A DNA stretch of 10,407 nucleotides from Pseudomonadota bacterium (lineage in GTDB: Bacteria; Pseudomonadota; Gammaproteobacteria; Steroidobacterales; Steroidobacteraceae), in contig JAJYTX010000061.1 of assembly GCA_021792815.1 (NCBI GenBank), forward strand, positions 1 to 10,407, given 5' to 3'. Shown piece by piece: positions 1-7,359 of this stretch. Both the position numbers and the translations under genes were made by a program. The notes under the pieces are model-generated. The model made no database searches. It saw nothing but the letters and a program-made list of their open reading frames with translations, and was not told where the DNA came from. How positions within the stretch are numbered: the first letter of the stretch is position 1; each line of letters opens with the position of its first letter.

Positions 1-852
1 GGCTGGGAGGAGGGGCTCGCGCTGTCGCTCGAGAAGGGGCCGGCGCCGATCATGACCGAGGATTTCACGGTCACGAGCGAAATGCTGCACAAGCGCCCGG
101 AGATGGTTCGCGACGGCTGGAGAGCCGGGGACCGGGTCCCGGGCCGCGTGCTTCACGCCAGGTACAGCCGTTACATGCAGCAGATCGCCACGGTGGCTCC
201 CGATCTCGTCGAAAAGCTGGCCGAGGCCGGTGCGCGCTTCACGCATCACACCTCGATCGCGCCCACGGGCACGATCTCGCTGTCCCTGGCGAACAACGCG
301 TCGAACGGCATCGAGCCTTCATTCGCGCATCACTATTTCCGCAACGTGATCCGCCCGGGCCGCAAGACCAAGGAGAAGATCGACGTCTACTCTTTCGAGC
401 TGCTGGCCTATCGAGAGCTGGTCAATCCGCGGGCCGGCCCCGGCGGGGCGGCGCAGCCCGACCAGCTGCCGGATTACTTCGTCTCCTCCGATCACATCAC
501 GCCGAAAGAGCACGTCGACGTGCAGGCGGCGGCGCAGAAATGGGTGGACTCGTCGATCTCCAAGACGGCCAACGTGCCCACGGATTTCCCCTACGAGAAG
601 TTCAAGGACATCTACCTGTATGCGCACGAGCAGGGGCTGAAGGGCTGCACCACGTTCCGGTTCAACCCGGAGGCCTTCCAGGGCGTGCTGGTCAAGGAGC
701 AGGATCTGAAGAACACCCTGTACAGATTCACGCTCGATGACGGCTCGGTCGTCGAAGTGCGCGGTGACGAAGAGATCGAATACGACGGCGAGACGCATAT
801 GGCGGCGAATCTGTTTGATGCGCTGCGCGACGGATACTATGGGCGATATTGA
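1..852 (+). CDS. nrdJ: Adenosylcobalamin-dependent (class II) ribonucleotide reductase, catalytic subunit, C-terminal part
   Basis: The reading frame is open from the first base, so the start and most of the protein lie upstream; 283 residues are visible. Class II reductases convert ribonucleotides to deoxyribonucleotides in the cytoplasm, using coenzyme B12 to make the radical and needing no oxygen. Seen in the fragment: the phosphate-binding motif PTGTIS at residues 88-93, followed by an NNASNGIEPSFAHHY-like stretch, a VDSSISKT segment, and GCTTFRFNPE near the end, all typical of the NrdJ barrel C-terminus. The NPCGE-type active-site region is not in the window. The protein ends without the cysteine-rich tail that single-chain NrdJ proteins carry; that part is encoded by the next gene, as in the split NrdJa/NrdJb arrangement of Pseudomonas. 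The two genes are 48 bases apart on the same strand and are probably cotranscribed. I am very sure of the family. Confidence 0.95.
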   Translation, partial: GWEEGLALSLEKGPAPIMTEDFTVTSEMLHKRPEMVRDGWRAGDRVPGRVLHARYSRYMQQIATVAPDLVEKLAEAGARFTHHTSIAPTGTISLSLANNASNGIEPSFAHHYFRNVIRPGRKTKEKIDVYSFELLAYRELVNPRAGPGGAAQPDQLPDYFVSSDHITPKEHVDVQAAAQKWVDSSISKTANVPTDFPYEKFKDIYLYAHEQGLKGCTTFRFNPEAFQGVLVKEQDLKNTLYRFTLDDGSVVEVRGDEEIEYDGETHMAANLFDALRDGYYGRY

Positions 853-900
853 GGCGGCTGCGGCCGGCATTTACGGGACCGGGCTTCCGGGGGTCGAGTC

Positions 901-1671
901 ATGACCATCAAGATCGAACGAAAAATCGTCAAGTACGAGGTGCAGAAGCCGGAGGCCAAGCCCGCCGACAAGCCTGCCGCGAAGCCGCCGACCGCCAACG
1001 AGGCGGTCGCGCCTCCGCCCGTTTTCCCACCGGCCGCACCGGCAACGGTCCGCGACAAGCACGGCCACCTGGCGCAGGTGATCCGGATGCACGAGAAGCT
1101 CGAGCGTCCGGAAGTGCTCATCGGCTCGACCTACAAGATCAAGACACCAATCTCCGATCACGCGATGTACGTCACCATCAACGACATCGTGCTCAACGAG
1201 GACACGGAGTACGAGCAGCGCCGCCCGTTCGAGATCTTCATCAACTCGAAGAATCTCGATCACTTTCAGTGGATCGTCGCGCTGACCCGGATCATCTCGG
1301 CGGTGTTCCGCAAGGGCGGCGACGTCACCTTCCTGGTCGATGAGCTCAAGGCCGTATTCGATCCGCGCGGCGGTTACTGGCAGCCGGGCGGAAAGTTCAT
1401 GCCGTCCATCATTGCGGAACTCGGCTACGTCATCGAGCGGCACCTGCAGACCATCGGCCTGCTGCGCAAGCCGCAGCTCGACGAGCACCAACAGCGGCTG
1501 GTCGACGAGAAACGGGCCGAATACGAGGCACGCACCCGCCAGACCGACGCGTTCGCGAAGTCGGATTTTCCCGCGGGCGCGCAGCTCTGCTCCAAGTGCA
1601 GTACCGCCGCGGTCGTGATGATGGACGGCTGCATGACGTGCCTCAACTGCGGCGAGTCGAAGTGCGGGTAG
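901..1671 (+). CDS. nrdJb: NrdJb-type TSCPD-domain subunit of a split class II ribonucleotide reductase
   Basis: This 256-residue protein matches the small companion chain of split class II reductases, which in Pseudomonas is needed together with NrdJa for activity. Three parts are visible: a short basic N-terminus and a Lys/Pro/Ala-rich linker (about residues 17-49); a TSCPD-like domain (about 74-185, beginning near TYKIKTPISDHAMYVTI); and a C-terminal cysteine cluster with C230, C233, C244, C247, C250 and C255, in the pattern CxxC-x10-CxxCxxC-x4-C. The cluster could bind zinc, and the terminal CGESKCG could serve as the redox shuttle that re-reduces the catalytic subunit; both roles are inferred from the family. 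The start ATG at 901 has a GGGGG ribosome-binding stretch at 889-893, seven bases upstream. It follows nrdJ in the same direction and ends 79 bases before a convergent gene. Confidence 0.9.
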   Translation: MTIKIERKIVKYEVQKPEAKPADKPAAKPPTANEAVAPPPVFPPAAPATVRDKHGHLAQVIRMHEKLERPEVLIGSTYKIKTPISDHAMYVTINDIVLNEDTEYEQRRPFEIFINSKNLDHFQWIVALTRIISAVFRKGGDVTFLVDELKAVFDPRGGYWQPGGKFMPSIIAELGYVIERHLQTIGLLRKPQLDEHQQRLVDEKRAEYEARTRQTDAFAKSDFPAGAQLCSKCSTAAVVMMDGCMTCLNCGESKCG

Positions 1672-1695
1672 CCTGTTGGAATGCTCGCCTGTTAC

Positions 1696-1714
1696 CTCGA
1701 GTGTGGCGCTTGAG
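1696..1714. terminator. Weak stem-loop between convergent genes
   Basis: CTCGAG (1696-1701) can pair with CTTGAG (1709-1714), with one G-T wobble, around a 7-base loop. It lies in the 79-base gap between the stop codons of nrdJb (+) and the M24 gene (-), where a bidirectional terminator would be expected. There is no T-run on either side, so it is not a convincing Rho-independent terminator; the position is the main argument. Confidence 0.2.
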
Positions 1715-1750
1715 CTACAGGAAAGCCCTGCCTCGCGCGCAGATGAACGG

Positions 1751-2941
1751 CTAAATCTCGAACACCTTCTTTTCGGTCTGATGAAGGCAGTTGCCGGGCC
1801 CGTCGTCCCCGATCAGGTAGTTGTCGCACACGACCGCGAAAGCCGAATCCGTCAGGACCGATGGGTGAATCGCGAGGCAATGACCACGCTCCACGACCAT
1901 CGTTTCATCCCGCCGCACCAGGGGCCTTTCCACCAGATCATATCCCTGGCCATGCGCGAAGATGCGTTCCTCGCCTTCCTGCCCCTGGCTCACCATATAT
2001 TCGTTATACAGCTCGTGTACGGTCCGGTACGCCGCCCCGGGCTTCAGTAGCGACAGCGTGTACTCCTGCGCCTTGCGCATCTGCTCAAATCGCTCGAGCA
2101 ACTCCGATGGCGCCTGGCCGAGGCATACTGAACGCGTCAGCTCGACGAAATATCCGTCCAATGGAGCGTTTTCAATCAAAACGCACACGACATCTCCCGC
2201 GCAGATCGTCCGTCCCTGCATGTGCTCGCCGAGCATGTGGGCGGGTTTGTCCGGTGGTGCGGATCCGGCCAAAATTGCCCCTGACTCGCAACCCATGCCG
2301 CGACTTATATAACTCGCCGCAGCCGCCACTTCGCAATCCCGCATGCCAGGTCGAATCATCGTGAGCAGCTTGTGAAATATCGCATCCTGGATGGCCGCGC
2401 AGCGCCGCAAAATCCCGATCTCTTCGCGGCTCTTGATCGCCTTGCAGTGGTCGACGTATTCGGTGACGTCAACGACATCGCCTCGAAACCCGGATTCGAG
2501 CGCCGCGGCAAACGCATGCGGCATGCTCTTGATTCCGACCAATCCGATTCTGCGGCAGCCCTTCTCCGCGAGCACGCGCAGCACGAGGTCCGCCTCGTAG
2601 GTCTGCGTGTAATGCACGGAGGGGAATTCTCCTACGGTAATGATCTCGCCGACGCCGGGATATTCCCGGGTGTCCGGCCCATGCCGCCGCCTGAAGCCAT
2701 GTCTGCCATGATCGATCAGCGTCATCGGACCGTCACGGAAGAACATGACGGCGCGGCGGTAGGCATACGGGGAGTCCGTCAGCCAGCGGGAATATCCGGA
2801 CAGATGCGGATCACTGGCCACGCAAACCGCCGCGTCCAAATCGGCGGCGTTCATGTGCTCGCGGAGCAGCAGCCAGCGCCGCTCGAGCTCGTCGCCCGAT
2901 ACCGCGAAGATTCTCCTCACATCGTTCACTGTCGATTTCAT
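1751..2941 (-). CDS. Creatinase/Xaa-Pro-peptidase-like (M24 family) protein with atypical metal site
   Basis: This 396-residue protein has the two-domain architecture of creatinase and prolidase-type M24 enzymes: an N-terminal creatinase-like domain (about residues 15-165) and a C-terminal pita-bread domain (about 175-396). Its length is close to creatinase (about 400). Recognisable are a conserved histidine region near KPAHM (H235), GD-x12-GYFVELTRS (249-271), HGQGYDLVERP (330-340) and a C-terminal CDNYL segment. In metal-dependent M24 members the ligands are Asp, Asp, His, Glu, Glu; here, by motif alignment, these positions read I256, E267, H330, H359 and C372. A normal dinuclear aminopeptidase centre is therefore unlikely; a metal-free creatinase-like hydrolase or a remodelled site is more plausible. 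The substrate is unknown. The start at 2941 is chosen because the frame becomes protein-like there. It has only a weak purine-rich GAAAAG upstream. The longer frame to 3091 adds 50 low-quality residues. The gene diverges from a hydroxyacid dehydrogenase and probably shares its control region. Confidence 0.85.
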   Translation of the reverse strand: MKSTVNDVRRIFAVSGDELERRWLLLREHMNAADLDAAVCVASDPHLSGYSRWLTDSPYAYRRAVMFFRDGPMTLIDHGRHGFRRRHGPDTREYPGVGEIITVGEFPSVHYTQTYEADLVLRVLAEKGCRRIGLVGIKSMPHAFAAALESGFRGDVVDVTEYVDHCKAIKSREEIGILRRCAAIQDAIFHKLLTMIRPGMRDCEVAAAASYISRGMGCESGAILAGSAPPDKPAHMLGEHMQGRTICAGDVVCVLIENAPLDGYFVELTRSVCLGQAPSELLERFEQMRKAQEYTLSLLKPGAAYRTVHELYNEYMVSQGQEGEERIFAHGQGYDLVERPLVRRDETMVVERGHCLAIHPSVLTDSAFAVVCDNYLIGDDGPGNCLHQTEKKVFEI

Positions 2942-3077
2942 GATTCTTTTCGACCGCTCATGAGGCTTGCACGGCACCGGCGGCCGGCATCGATCGCCAC
3001 TGCCGGGGCAGCGCGGAACGGCGATATCTGTAGCACACCGGACACGCGAAGAGAAATGCTCGATACGCATGCCGGGG

Positions 3078-3092
3078 ATTGACGCCATCAAT
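3078..3092. promoter_or_regulatory. LysR-type operator candidate (ATTGA-N5-TCAAT)
   Basis: This is a perfect 5-base inverted repeat with a 5-base spacer. It contains T (3079), eleven bases, then A (3091), which is the T-N11-A form with dyad symmetry that LysR-type regulators bind. It lies in the 265-base region between the divergent M24 and D-2-hydroxyacid dehydrogenase genes, about 115 bases before the dehydrogenase start and 137 before the M24 start. A LysR-type gene lies at 6236-7180. The match is seen directly; its use by that regulator is inference. Confidence 0.45.
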
Positions 3093-3123
3093 TTTACGCG
3101 GCCCGCTCACCGTGGCATAAAAT
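3093..3123 (+). promoter_or_regulatory. Possible sigma-70 promoter for the D-2-hydroxyacid dehydrogenase
   Basis: A -10-like TAAAAT (3118-3123) follows a poor -35-like TTTACG (3093-3098) with a 19-base spacer. The weak -35 and long spacer would fit a promoter that needs an activator, and the LysR-type dyad directly abuts it upstream. This is a low-confidence reading based on position and a six-base match. Confidence 0.2.
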
Positions 3124-3194
3124 CCCAAGAGAGGACGCTCGGGGAACATCCGCTAAAAGTCCGCTGCGATCTGCTGCCGAACGAACCAACTCGT

Positions 3195-3200
3195 GGGAGG
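3195..3200 (+). promoter_or_regulatory. Ribosome-binding site that sets the dehydrogenase start
   Basis: GGGAGG lies six bases before the ATG at 3207. It supports this start over upstream in-frame ATGs (from 2967), whose extra residues look non-coding and would overlap the divergent control region. Confidence 0.75.
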
Positions 3201-3206
3201 CGTCCG

Positions 3207-4217
3207 ATGCTCGACCGGAATCTCGACATTCTGCTGATCTTCCCCGATCCGGAGCCGTTGTGGCGCGGGGCGGCGCAAACCGCGGCAAGGCGACTGCCTC
3301 GGCACAAGCTGCACTTCGCCTACACGCTGGATGACGCAGCGTCTTATGTTGCGGATGCGGACGTGATTGTCAGCTTTGCGTTTCGCGAGGATTTCGCGCG
3401 GCGGGCCGCGAGACTCAAGTGGATACACGGCCTGGGGGCCGGAGTGGACCGCATCCTCGGCGTCACCGGCCTTGCCAAAGAGGTGATCCTCACCAACACT
3501 CGGGGCATTCACGCCGACCCGGTTTCGGAGGCCGCCCTGGGCATGATGTTCGCCCTGAGTCGCGACTTCCGCAGAGCCGTGCTCGACCAGCGAGCGAAGC
3601 GCTGGCTGCCCTGGGATTCCCTTCTGCTGAAGGGCAAGACCGTCGGCGTATATGGTATCGGCGCCATTTCGGAGGCCCTGGGGAAGAAATGCCAGGCGCT
3701 GGGCATGCGCACGGTCGGGATCACCAAGAGAACGGACGCGGTCCCGGGATTCGACGAGATGTATTCGCCGGCACGTCGGAACTCGGCGCTCGGAATGGCG
3801 GATTACGTGGTGCTGCTTGCTCCGCTGATGAGCGACAACGTCGGTGTCGTAGACAGGGATTTTCTGGCCGCCATGAAGCCGGCCGCGTTCCTGATCAACG
3901 TGGCGCGCGGGCCGTTGGTGAACAACGCGGAACTGATCGTTGCTCTGCGAGAGGGACGCATCGGCGGCGCGGCGCTCGACGCAAACGATCCGGAGCCGCT
4001 GCCGCCGGAAAGTCCGCTGTGGGAAATGGACAACGTCCTCATCACGCCGCACATTGCGGGTCGCTTCCCGGAGTACCTCGACCGGTCGCTCGACATCTTC
4101 GAAGAGAACCTCGCGTGCTTCATCCGCGCCGACTACGGGCGGATGGTGAATCGGGTCGACCGCGCGACGGGAATGGTCGGCAATCCGTGGCACGCCGTGC
4201 GCCAGGGCGCCAAATAG
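3207..4217 (+). CDS. D-2-hydroxyacid dehydrogenase (D-isomer-specific 2-hydroxyacid dehydrogenase family)
   Basis: This 336-residue, probably cytoplasmic enzyme belongs to the family that interconverts 2-keto acids and D-2-hydroxyacids with NAD(P)H. The usual split catalytic domain flanks a Rossmann domain (about 100-285). The expected catalytic triad is present: R234 in NVARGPL, E263 in DPEP and H282 in ITPHIAG. The nucleotide loop reads GIGAIS (150-155), with serine where the third glycine is common. The end of the second strand reads GITKRT (171-176) instead of an acidic residue, which suggests NADP(H) over NAD(H); this is inference. The start has a strong GGGAGG six bases upstream. The gene diverges from the M24 gene and its stop is nine bases from that of the convergent MFS gene. 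The exact substrate (glyoxylate, hydroxypyruvate or another 2-keto acid) cannot be told. Confidence 0.92.
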   Translation: MLDRNLDILLIFPDPEPLWRGAAQTAARRLPRHKLHFAYTLDDAASYVADADVIVSFAFREDFARRAARLKWIHGLGAGVDRILGVTGLAKEVILTNTRGIHADPVSEAALGMMFALSRDFRRAVLDQRAKRWLPWDSLLLKGKTVGVYGIGAISEALGKKCQALGMRTVGITKRTDAVPGFDEMYSPARRNSALGMADYVVLLAPLMSDNVGVVDRDFLAAMKPAAFLINVARGPLVNNAELIVALREGRIGGAALDANDPEPLPPESPLWEMDNVLITPHIAGRFPEYLDRSLDIFEENLACFIRADYGRMVNRVDRATGMVGNPWHAVRQGAK

Positions 4218-4226
4218 CCTGATGCC

Positions 4227-5636
4227 CTAGGGGATCGCGGCTTCGCCCAGTCTCACGGCCTCCCTGGCCCGTTGAAACGGACGCAGCCCGTACCAGGCCA
4301 ACGGCAGCGTCAGGGCCGCGCCGAAAACCGTCACGATCAGGATGGAATAGGGAAGCATGAGCGGGCGGTGAAAGACTGCATCGGTCACCAGTGCGGTGGC
4401 CGTGGGTCCGAGCGAGTATCCGCCTACGCCCGTCACCAGGTACCAGATCGAAACCGCCCGTCCCCGGAAGCGGGGTGGAGTCATATCCTGCATGACGGCG
4501 GTGCCGCTTGCATAGCACATGCTTTGGATGAAGAACATTACAAACCACGAGAACGCGGCGGTGCGTACGCCGAACAGCGTAATTCCGATAGTTGCGGGAA
4601 CTACGGTCAACGACCAAAAAATCGTCAGACGGAAGCGTGCACCGACGCGCCCGGTTCTGCCCCAATGGTCGCCCAGCAGGCCTCCGGCGACGGTTCCCGG
4701 GACTCCCCCCAGCAACGTCGCCACCCCGAGGAGCATGCCGGCGTCCGCGGCCGTGAGTCCGTAATTGCGCACGAACAGGGTCGGGCTCCACGGCACGATC
4801 GCGAAGTTCACGAACGCGAAAGTCGTGTATGCGGCCAGCGTCAGCGCGTACGCTTTCCTGTGGGCGAGTATGTGCTGGGTCAGAGTGGCGTGAGTCGTCG
4901 GCGTGTCGGCTCCGGCGGCCGAGGCCGGCGGTTTCGCGCGGCGTGGCTCGGAAACCGAAAGCGTGAACAGCGCCACGAGAAATCCCGGCAGCCCGACCGC
5001 CACGAACGCGGCCTGCCATACCTGCAGGCTGCCGAACACCGGAACCTGAATGGAGCCCGCGCCTTGCAGCAGGCGCAAGACGTACCCGCCGACGACCTGT
5101 GCGAGGCCGGAGCCGAGCATGATGCTGGCGGTGAACAGACCGATCACGCGGCCACGGGATTCAAAGGGAAAGCTGTCGCCAATCATCGAAATCGCCGTCG
5201 GAATCAGCGTGGCCTCGCCGACCCCGACGCTGATTCTCGCCAGGAACAATTCATCGTAGGTCCTCGCGAGGCCGCATAACACGGTGGCTACGGACCAGCA
5301 GAAGACGCCGGCGACGATCAGGTTGCGGCGGTTGACGCGGTCGGCTGCCCAGCCGAAGGGTATGGCCATGACGCTGTAAAAGACGGCGAATGCGGCTCCG
5401 GCGAGCAGGCTGAGCCTGGTATCGCTGATGCGCAACGCCTTCTCGATGGCCGGCATCAGCAGGAAGAAGATGTTTCGGTCCGCAAAGGCGAAGAAGCTGG
5501 CCAGCATCAACGCCGCCATGAGGCGGACTCTGCCGTGCGTCGACCCCTGCGCTCTCACGATGAGACGCGGAAGCGCAGATTCGTGGATCGTGGCCGGTGC
5601 TGCCGACCGGGCCTGCGCAGCAAGCGTGCGCCACAA
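4227..5636 (-). CDS. MFS transporter, Spinster-like
   Basis: This protein of up to 469 residues has about twelve hydrophobic segments and should be an inner-membrane secondary transporter. Family marks are ADRN (52-55) in the first membrane segment, motif A GWAADRVNRR (95-104) after the second, RISVGVGEA (134-142) in the fourth, and the repeat of motif A in the second half, GGLLGDHWGR (318-327). The DR in segment 1 together with the GEA in segment 4 resembles Spinster-like MFS proteins, often found with TonB receptors in degradation loci. The central cytoplasmic loop is about residues 228-260, rich in Ala, Pro and Thr. The start is uncertain. The longest form begins with TTG at 5636. GTG at 5558 (residue 27) or ATG at 5519 (residue 40) are alternatives, but none has a strong ribosome-binding site, and the ATG would begin right at the first membrane segment. 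The substrate is unknown; uptake of the compound admitted by the neighbouring receptor is a reasonable guess. Confidence 0.9.
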   Translation of the reverse strand: MWRTLAAQARSAAPATIHESALPRLIVRAQGSTHGRVRLMAALMLASFFAFADRNIFFLLMPAIEKALRISDTRLSLLAGAAFAVFYSVMAIPFGWAADRVNRRNLIVAGVFCWSVATVLCGLARTYDELFLARISVGVGEATLIPTAISMIGDSFPFESRGRVIGLFTASIMLGSGLAQVVGGYVLRLLQGAGSIQVPVFGSLQVWQAAFVAVGLPGFLVALFTLSVSEPRRAKPPASAAGADTPTTHATLTQHILAHRKAYALTLAAYTTFAFVNFAIVPWSPTLFVRNYGLTAADAGMLLGVATLLGGVPGTVAGGLLGDHWGRTGRVGARFRLTIFWSLTVVPATIGITLFGVRTAAFSWFVMFFIQSMCYASGTAVMQDMTPPRFRGRAVSIWYLVTGVGGYSLGPTATALVTDAVFHRPLMLPYSILIVTVFGAALTLPLAWYGLRPFQRAREAVRLGEAAIP

Positions 5637-6235
5637 ACGCAGGTCCGATCAGCGCCCAACATGAGTGGTTCCGGTGTTCGTGCACTCGTGTCTGCTGCGT
5701 GATGGGCAAGGAAACACATGATGCTCGGGATGGCCCATGGGTCGGTCGGCTTTGGAAATCGCACGGATGACCGTCCCGACATCGATTCCTCTCCTGGCGC
5801 GGTTGTGCACGATGGCCCTGACTTCCGCTTGCACAGGGACCGGGCGTCGAAGCGGGATGTTACTTGCTTTGCAGTCGGCCAGGGAAATGATCCGTATCGT
5901 TGGCCCGGATCGATGCGGTCTATCGCAGAGGCGGGGCGGCGGCGCGGGTTCTCCGGCGCCCGAGGCTGCCCGGCGATCAGGGACTTGCCGGTGATGGATC
6001 GGCGCTTCCGGAATTCACGCCGCAGATACGTCGCTTCCGCCTCGGACGCAGAACTGCACTGCTCGCCGAGGCCACGCAACGCTGCGTGACGAGAGTGCCG
6101 ACCGGTCCGCCGGGCATCGACAGGCGATGCGCGCCATGGCGGCGGAACGTGCCGCCAAGCGTCCGGATCGTTCCCGGTGCGACGCGGCGTCCGAGCGCAC
6201 CGATACCGAGAGGGCGCCGTTGTGCGGCCAGGCAA
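5637..6235. other. About 600 bases with no convincing gene; possible gene remnant
   Basis: This stretch lies between the upstream side of the MFS gene and the stop of the LysR gene. It should contain the MFS promoter. Several frames are open, as is usual in GC-rich DNA, but most are rich in Arg, Pro, Ser and Ala and look like noise. The best-looking piece is on the minus strand, at about 5917 to 5649. It reads like ordinary protein around IIRIISLADCKASN-like and RRGIDVGTVIRAISKADRPM segments, but has no credible start or ribosome-binding site and no family I recognise. It may be a decayed gene fragment or chance. No terminator, tRNA or repeat was seen. Confidence 0.4.
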
Positions 6236-7180
6236 TCAATTTGCGCTGGATGCTTCCATGCGTGAGACGCACGGGCGCATCCGGGCCCAGCGTGGCAATT
6301 TCTTCACGTCCATCGTGGCGATGACCCGGTGCACGATGTCCACGAACAGGCGGCACTGCGCTGATTCGACCTTCCAATGGACTCCTACGATGCGTTCCGG
6401 CTTCGGGTCGTCGATGGGGATGAATACCAGATCATCGCCAACCTGTGAATCCGCCGCCAGCACCGCGTGGGTCTTGGTCCATCGCGCCACTTCGTACAGC
6501 GTGTCTATCAGGTTCAGCTCCGCGACAACGGTCGGCTGGGCACCGACCAATTGAAGACAATCGTCGAAAATTCGTCGCGCCGCGATTTCGCGCGAAGGCA
6601 GCACCACCGGCAGGCGGTGCAGCTCGATCATCCGCAGGCGCTTGCGCTTTGCCATCGGATGCTCGCGTGAGACCGTCAGTCCGAATTCCTCCGAATACAG
6701 TGGCTCAAAGCCGGAACAACGGCTGGCGGGGTCCTCCTCGCCGATTCCGAAGGCGTAGTCGCCCTTCATCAGATCGTCCCTGAACATCTGCGAGAGACTC
6801 TCGTGCACGCTGATCTGAACACAGGAGGCGCTGCGCGCGAACTCGCTCAAGCAGAACGGCAGGATGTCCGTGGCGAACACGTGCGCCCCGATCAACAGGG
6901 CGATCTTTCCGGTCAGTCCGCCCGCGGCGCCTTTGACAGCTCTGATCGCGTTATCGAGCTCCCTGATGGCGCATCGCGCTCCGGGAAGAAATGCTTCGCC
7001 CGCCCTGGTCAGGGTGACGGTTCTTCCGCACCGGTCAAATAACCGGTATCCGAGCTCCTGCTCGAGCTGCTGCACCTGGTGCGATAAAGTCGACTGCGTG
7101 ACGTGTACGACCTGCGCTGCCCGCGTGAAGCTCGCGTGCTCGGCGATCGCCAGAAAGTAGCGGATATGCCGCAGTTCCAT
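6236..7180 (-). CDS. LysR-type transcriptional regulator
   Basis: This 314-residue protein starts with MELRHIRYFLAIAEHASFTR, the standard LysR winged helix-turn-helix. Recognition elements fall at about residues 18-37 (AAQVVHVTQSTLSHQVQ), followed by LEQELGYRLFDR and the TRAGEAF linker entry. The effector-binding domain spans about 92-295. The length is normal for the family. A GGAG lies ten bases before the ATG at 7180. The gene diverges from the TonB-dependent receptor gene, the usual layout for a LysR protein that controls its neighbour and itself in response to a small-molecule co-inducer. The co-inducer is unknown. A T-N11-A dyad at 3078-3092 suggests it may also control the M24/dehydrogenase pair. 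The C-terminus is basic and slightly longer than the core domain. Confidence 0.95.
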   Translation of the reverse strand: MELRHIRYFLAIAEHASFTRAAQVVHVTQSTLSHQVQQLEQELGYRLFDRCGRTVTLTRAGEAFLPGARCAIRELDNAIRAVKGAAGGLTGKIALLIGAHVFATDILPFCLSEFARSASCVQISVHESLSQMFRDDLMKGDYAFGIGEEDPASRCSGFEPLYSEEFGLTVSREHPMAKRKRLRMIELHRLPVVLPSREIAARRIFDDCLQLVGAQPTVVAELNLIDTLYEVARWTKTHAVLAADSQVGDDLVFIPIDDPKPERIVGVHWKVESAQCRLFVDIVHRVIATMDVKKLPRWARMRPCVSRMEASSAN

Positions 7181-7204
7181 CGCCCTTTGACTCCACCTTG
7201 CCAG

Positions 7205-7219
7205 GATCGAAAGACGATC
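7205..7219. promoter_or_regulatory. Inverted repeat GATCG-N5-CGATC near the LysR start
   Basis: This is a perfect 5-base dyad with a 5-base spacer, 25 bases upstream of the LysR start codon, where a self-repression site would sit. It does not fit T-N11-A exactly, because the T and A are nine bases apart. The arm and spacer lengths equal those of the 3078-3092 dyad but the sequence differs. The regulatory role is inference. Confidence 0.25.
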
Positions 7220-7359
7220 TGCTGAGTTTGAGGCTAGTGTCCCACTGCGGTTACGCCGGTGTCAATGCGGCAGCCGAACCGGGCGCCACGGCGAGCCAGC
7301 CGGCACGCCCGGCCCTGCGCATTCATTTCCTATGCCTATCCGGACCATTCGCCCCCTGA

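Noticed and set aside
319..870. Antisense frame opposite nrdJ
   Set aside because: Its composition mirrors the reductase codons and there is no start signal.
2942..3091. 50-residue N-terminal extension of the M24 protein
   Set aside because: The added residues are Cys/Pro/Arg-rich noise, and the protein length fits creatinase better without them.
2967..3206. 80-residue N-terminal extension of the dehydrogenase
   Set aside because: It is not protein-like, has no ribosome-binding site, and would cover the divergent control region; the ATG at 3207 has GGGAGG at ideal spacing.
3153..4193. Long open frame (346 codons) antisense to the D-2-hydroxyacid dehydrogenase
   Set aside because: It is rich in Arg, His and Val without any family motif and lies opposite a gene with a full catalytic triad; it is a shadow of GC-rich coding DNA.
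4120..5019. 299-codon minus-strand frame overlapping the MFS gene
   Set aside because: Same strand, other frame, Arg/Gly/Pro-rich; a frame shadow of the transporter.
4272..5279. Long open frame (335 codons) antisense to the MFS gene
   Set aside because: It is highly charged and low in hydrophobic residues, with no motif; the opposite strand encodes a clear twelve-segment transporter.
5555..6235. 226-codon minus-strand frame between the MFS and LysR genes
   Set aside because: It is Arg/Ser/Pro-rich throughout, overlaps the MFS start in another frame, and has no motif; openness is expected at this GC content.
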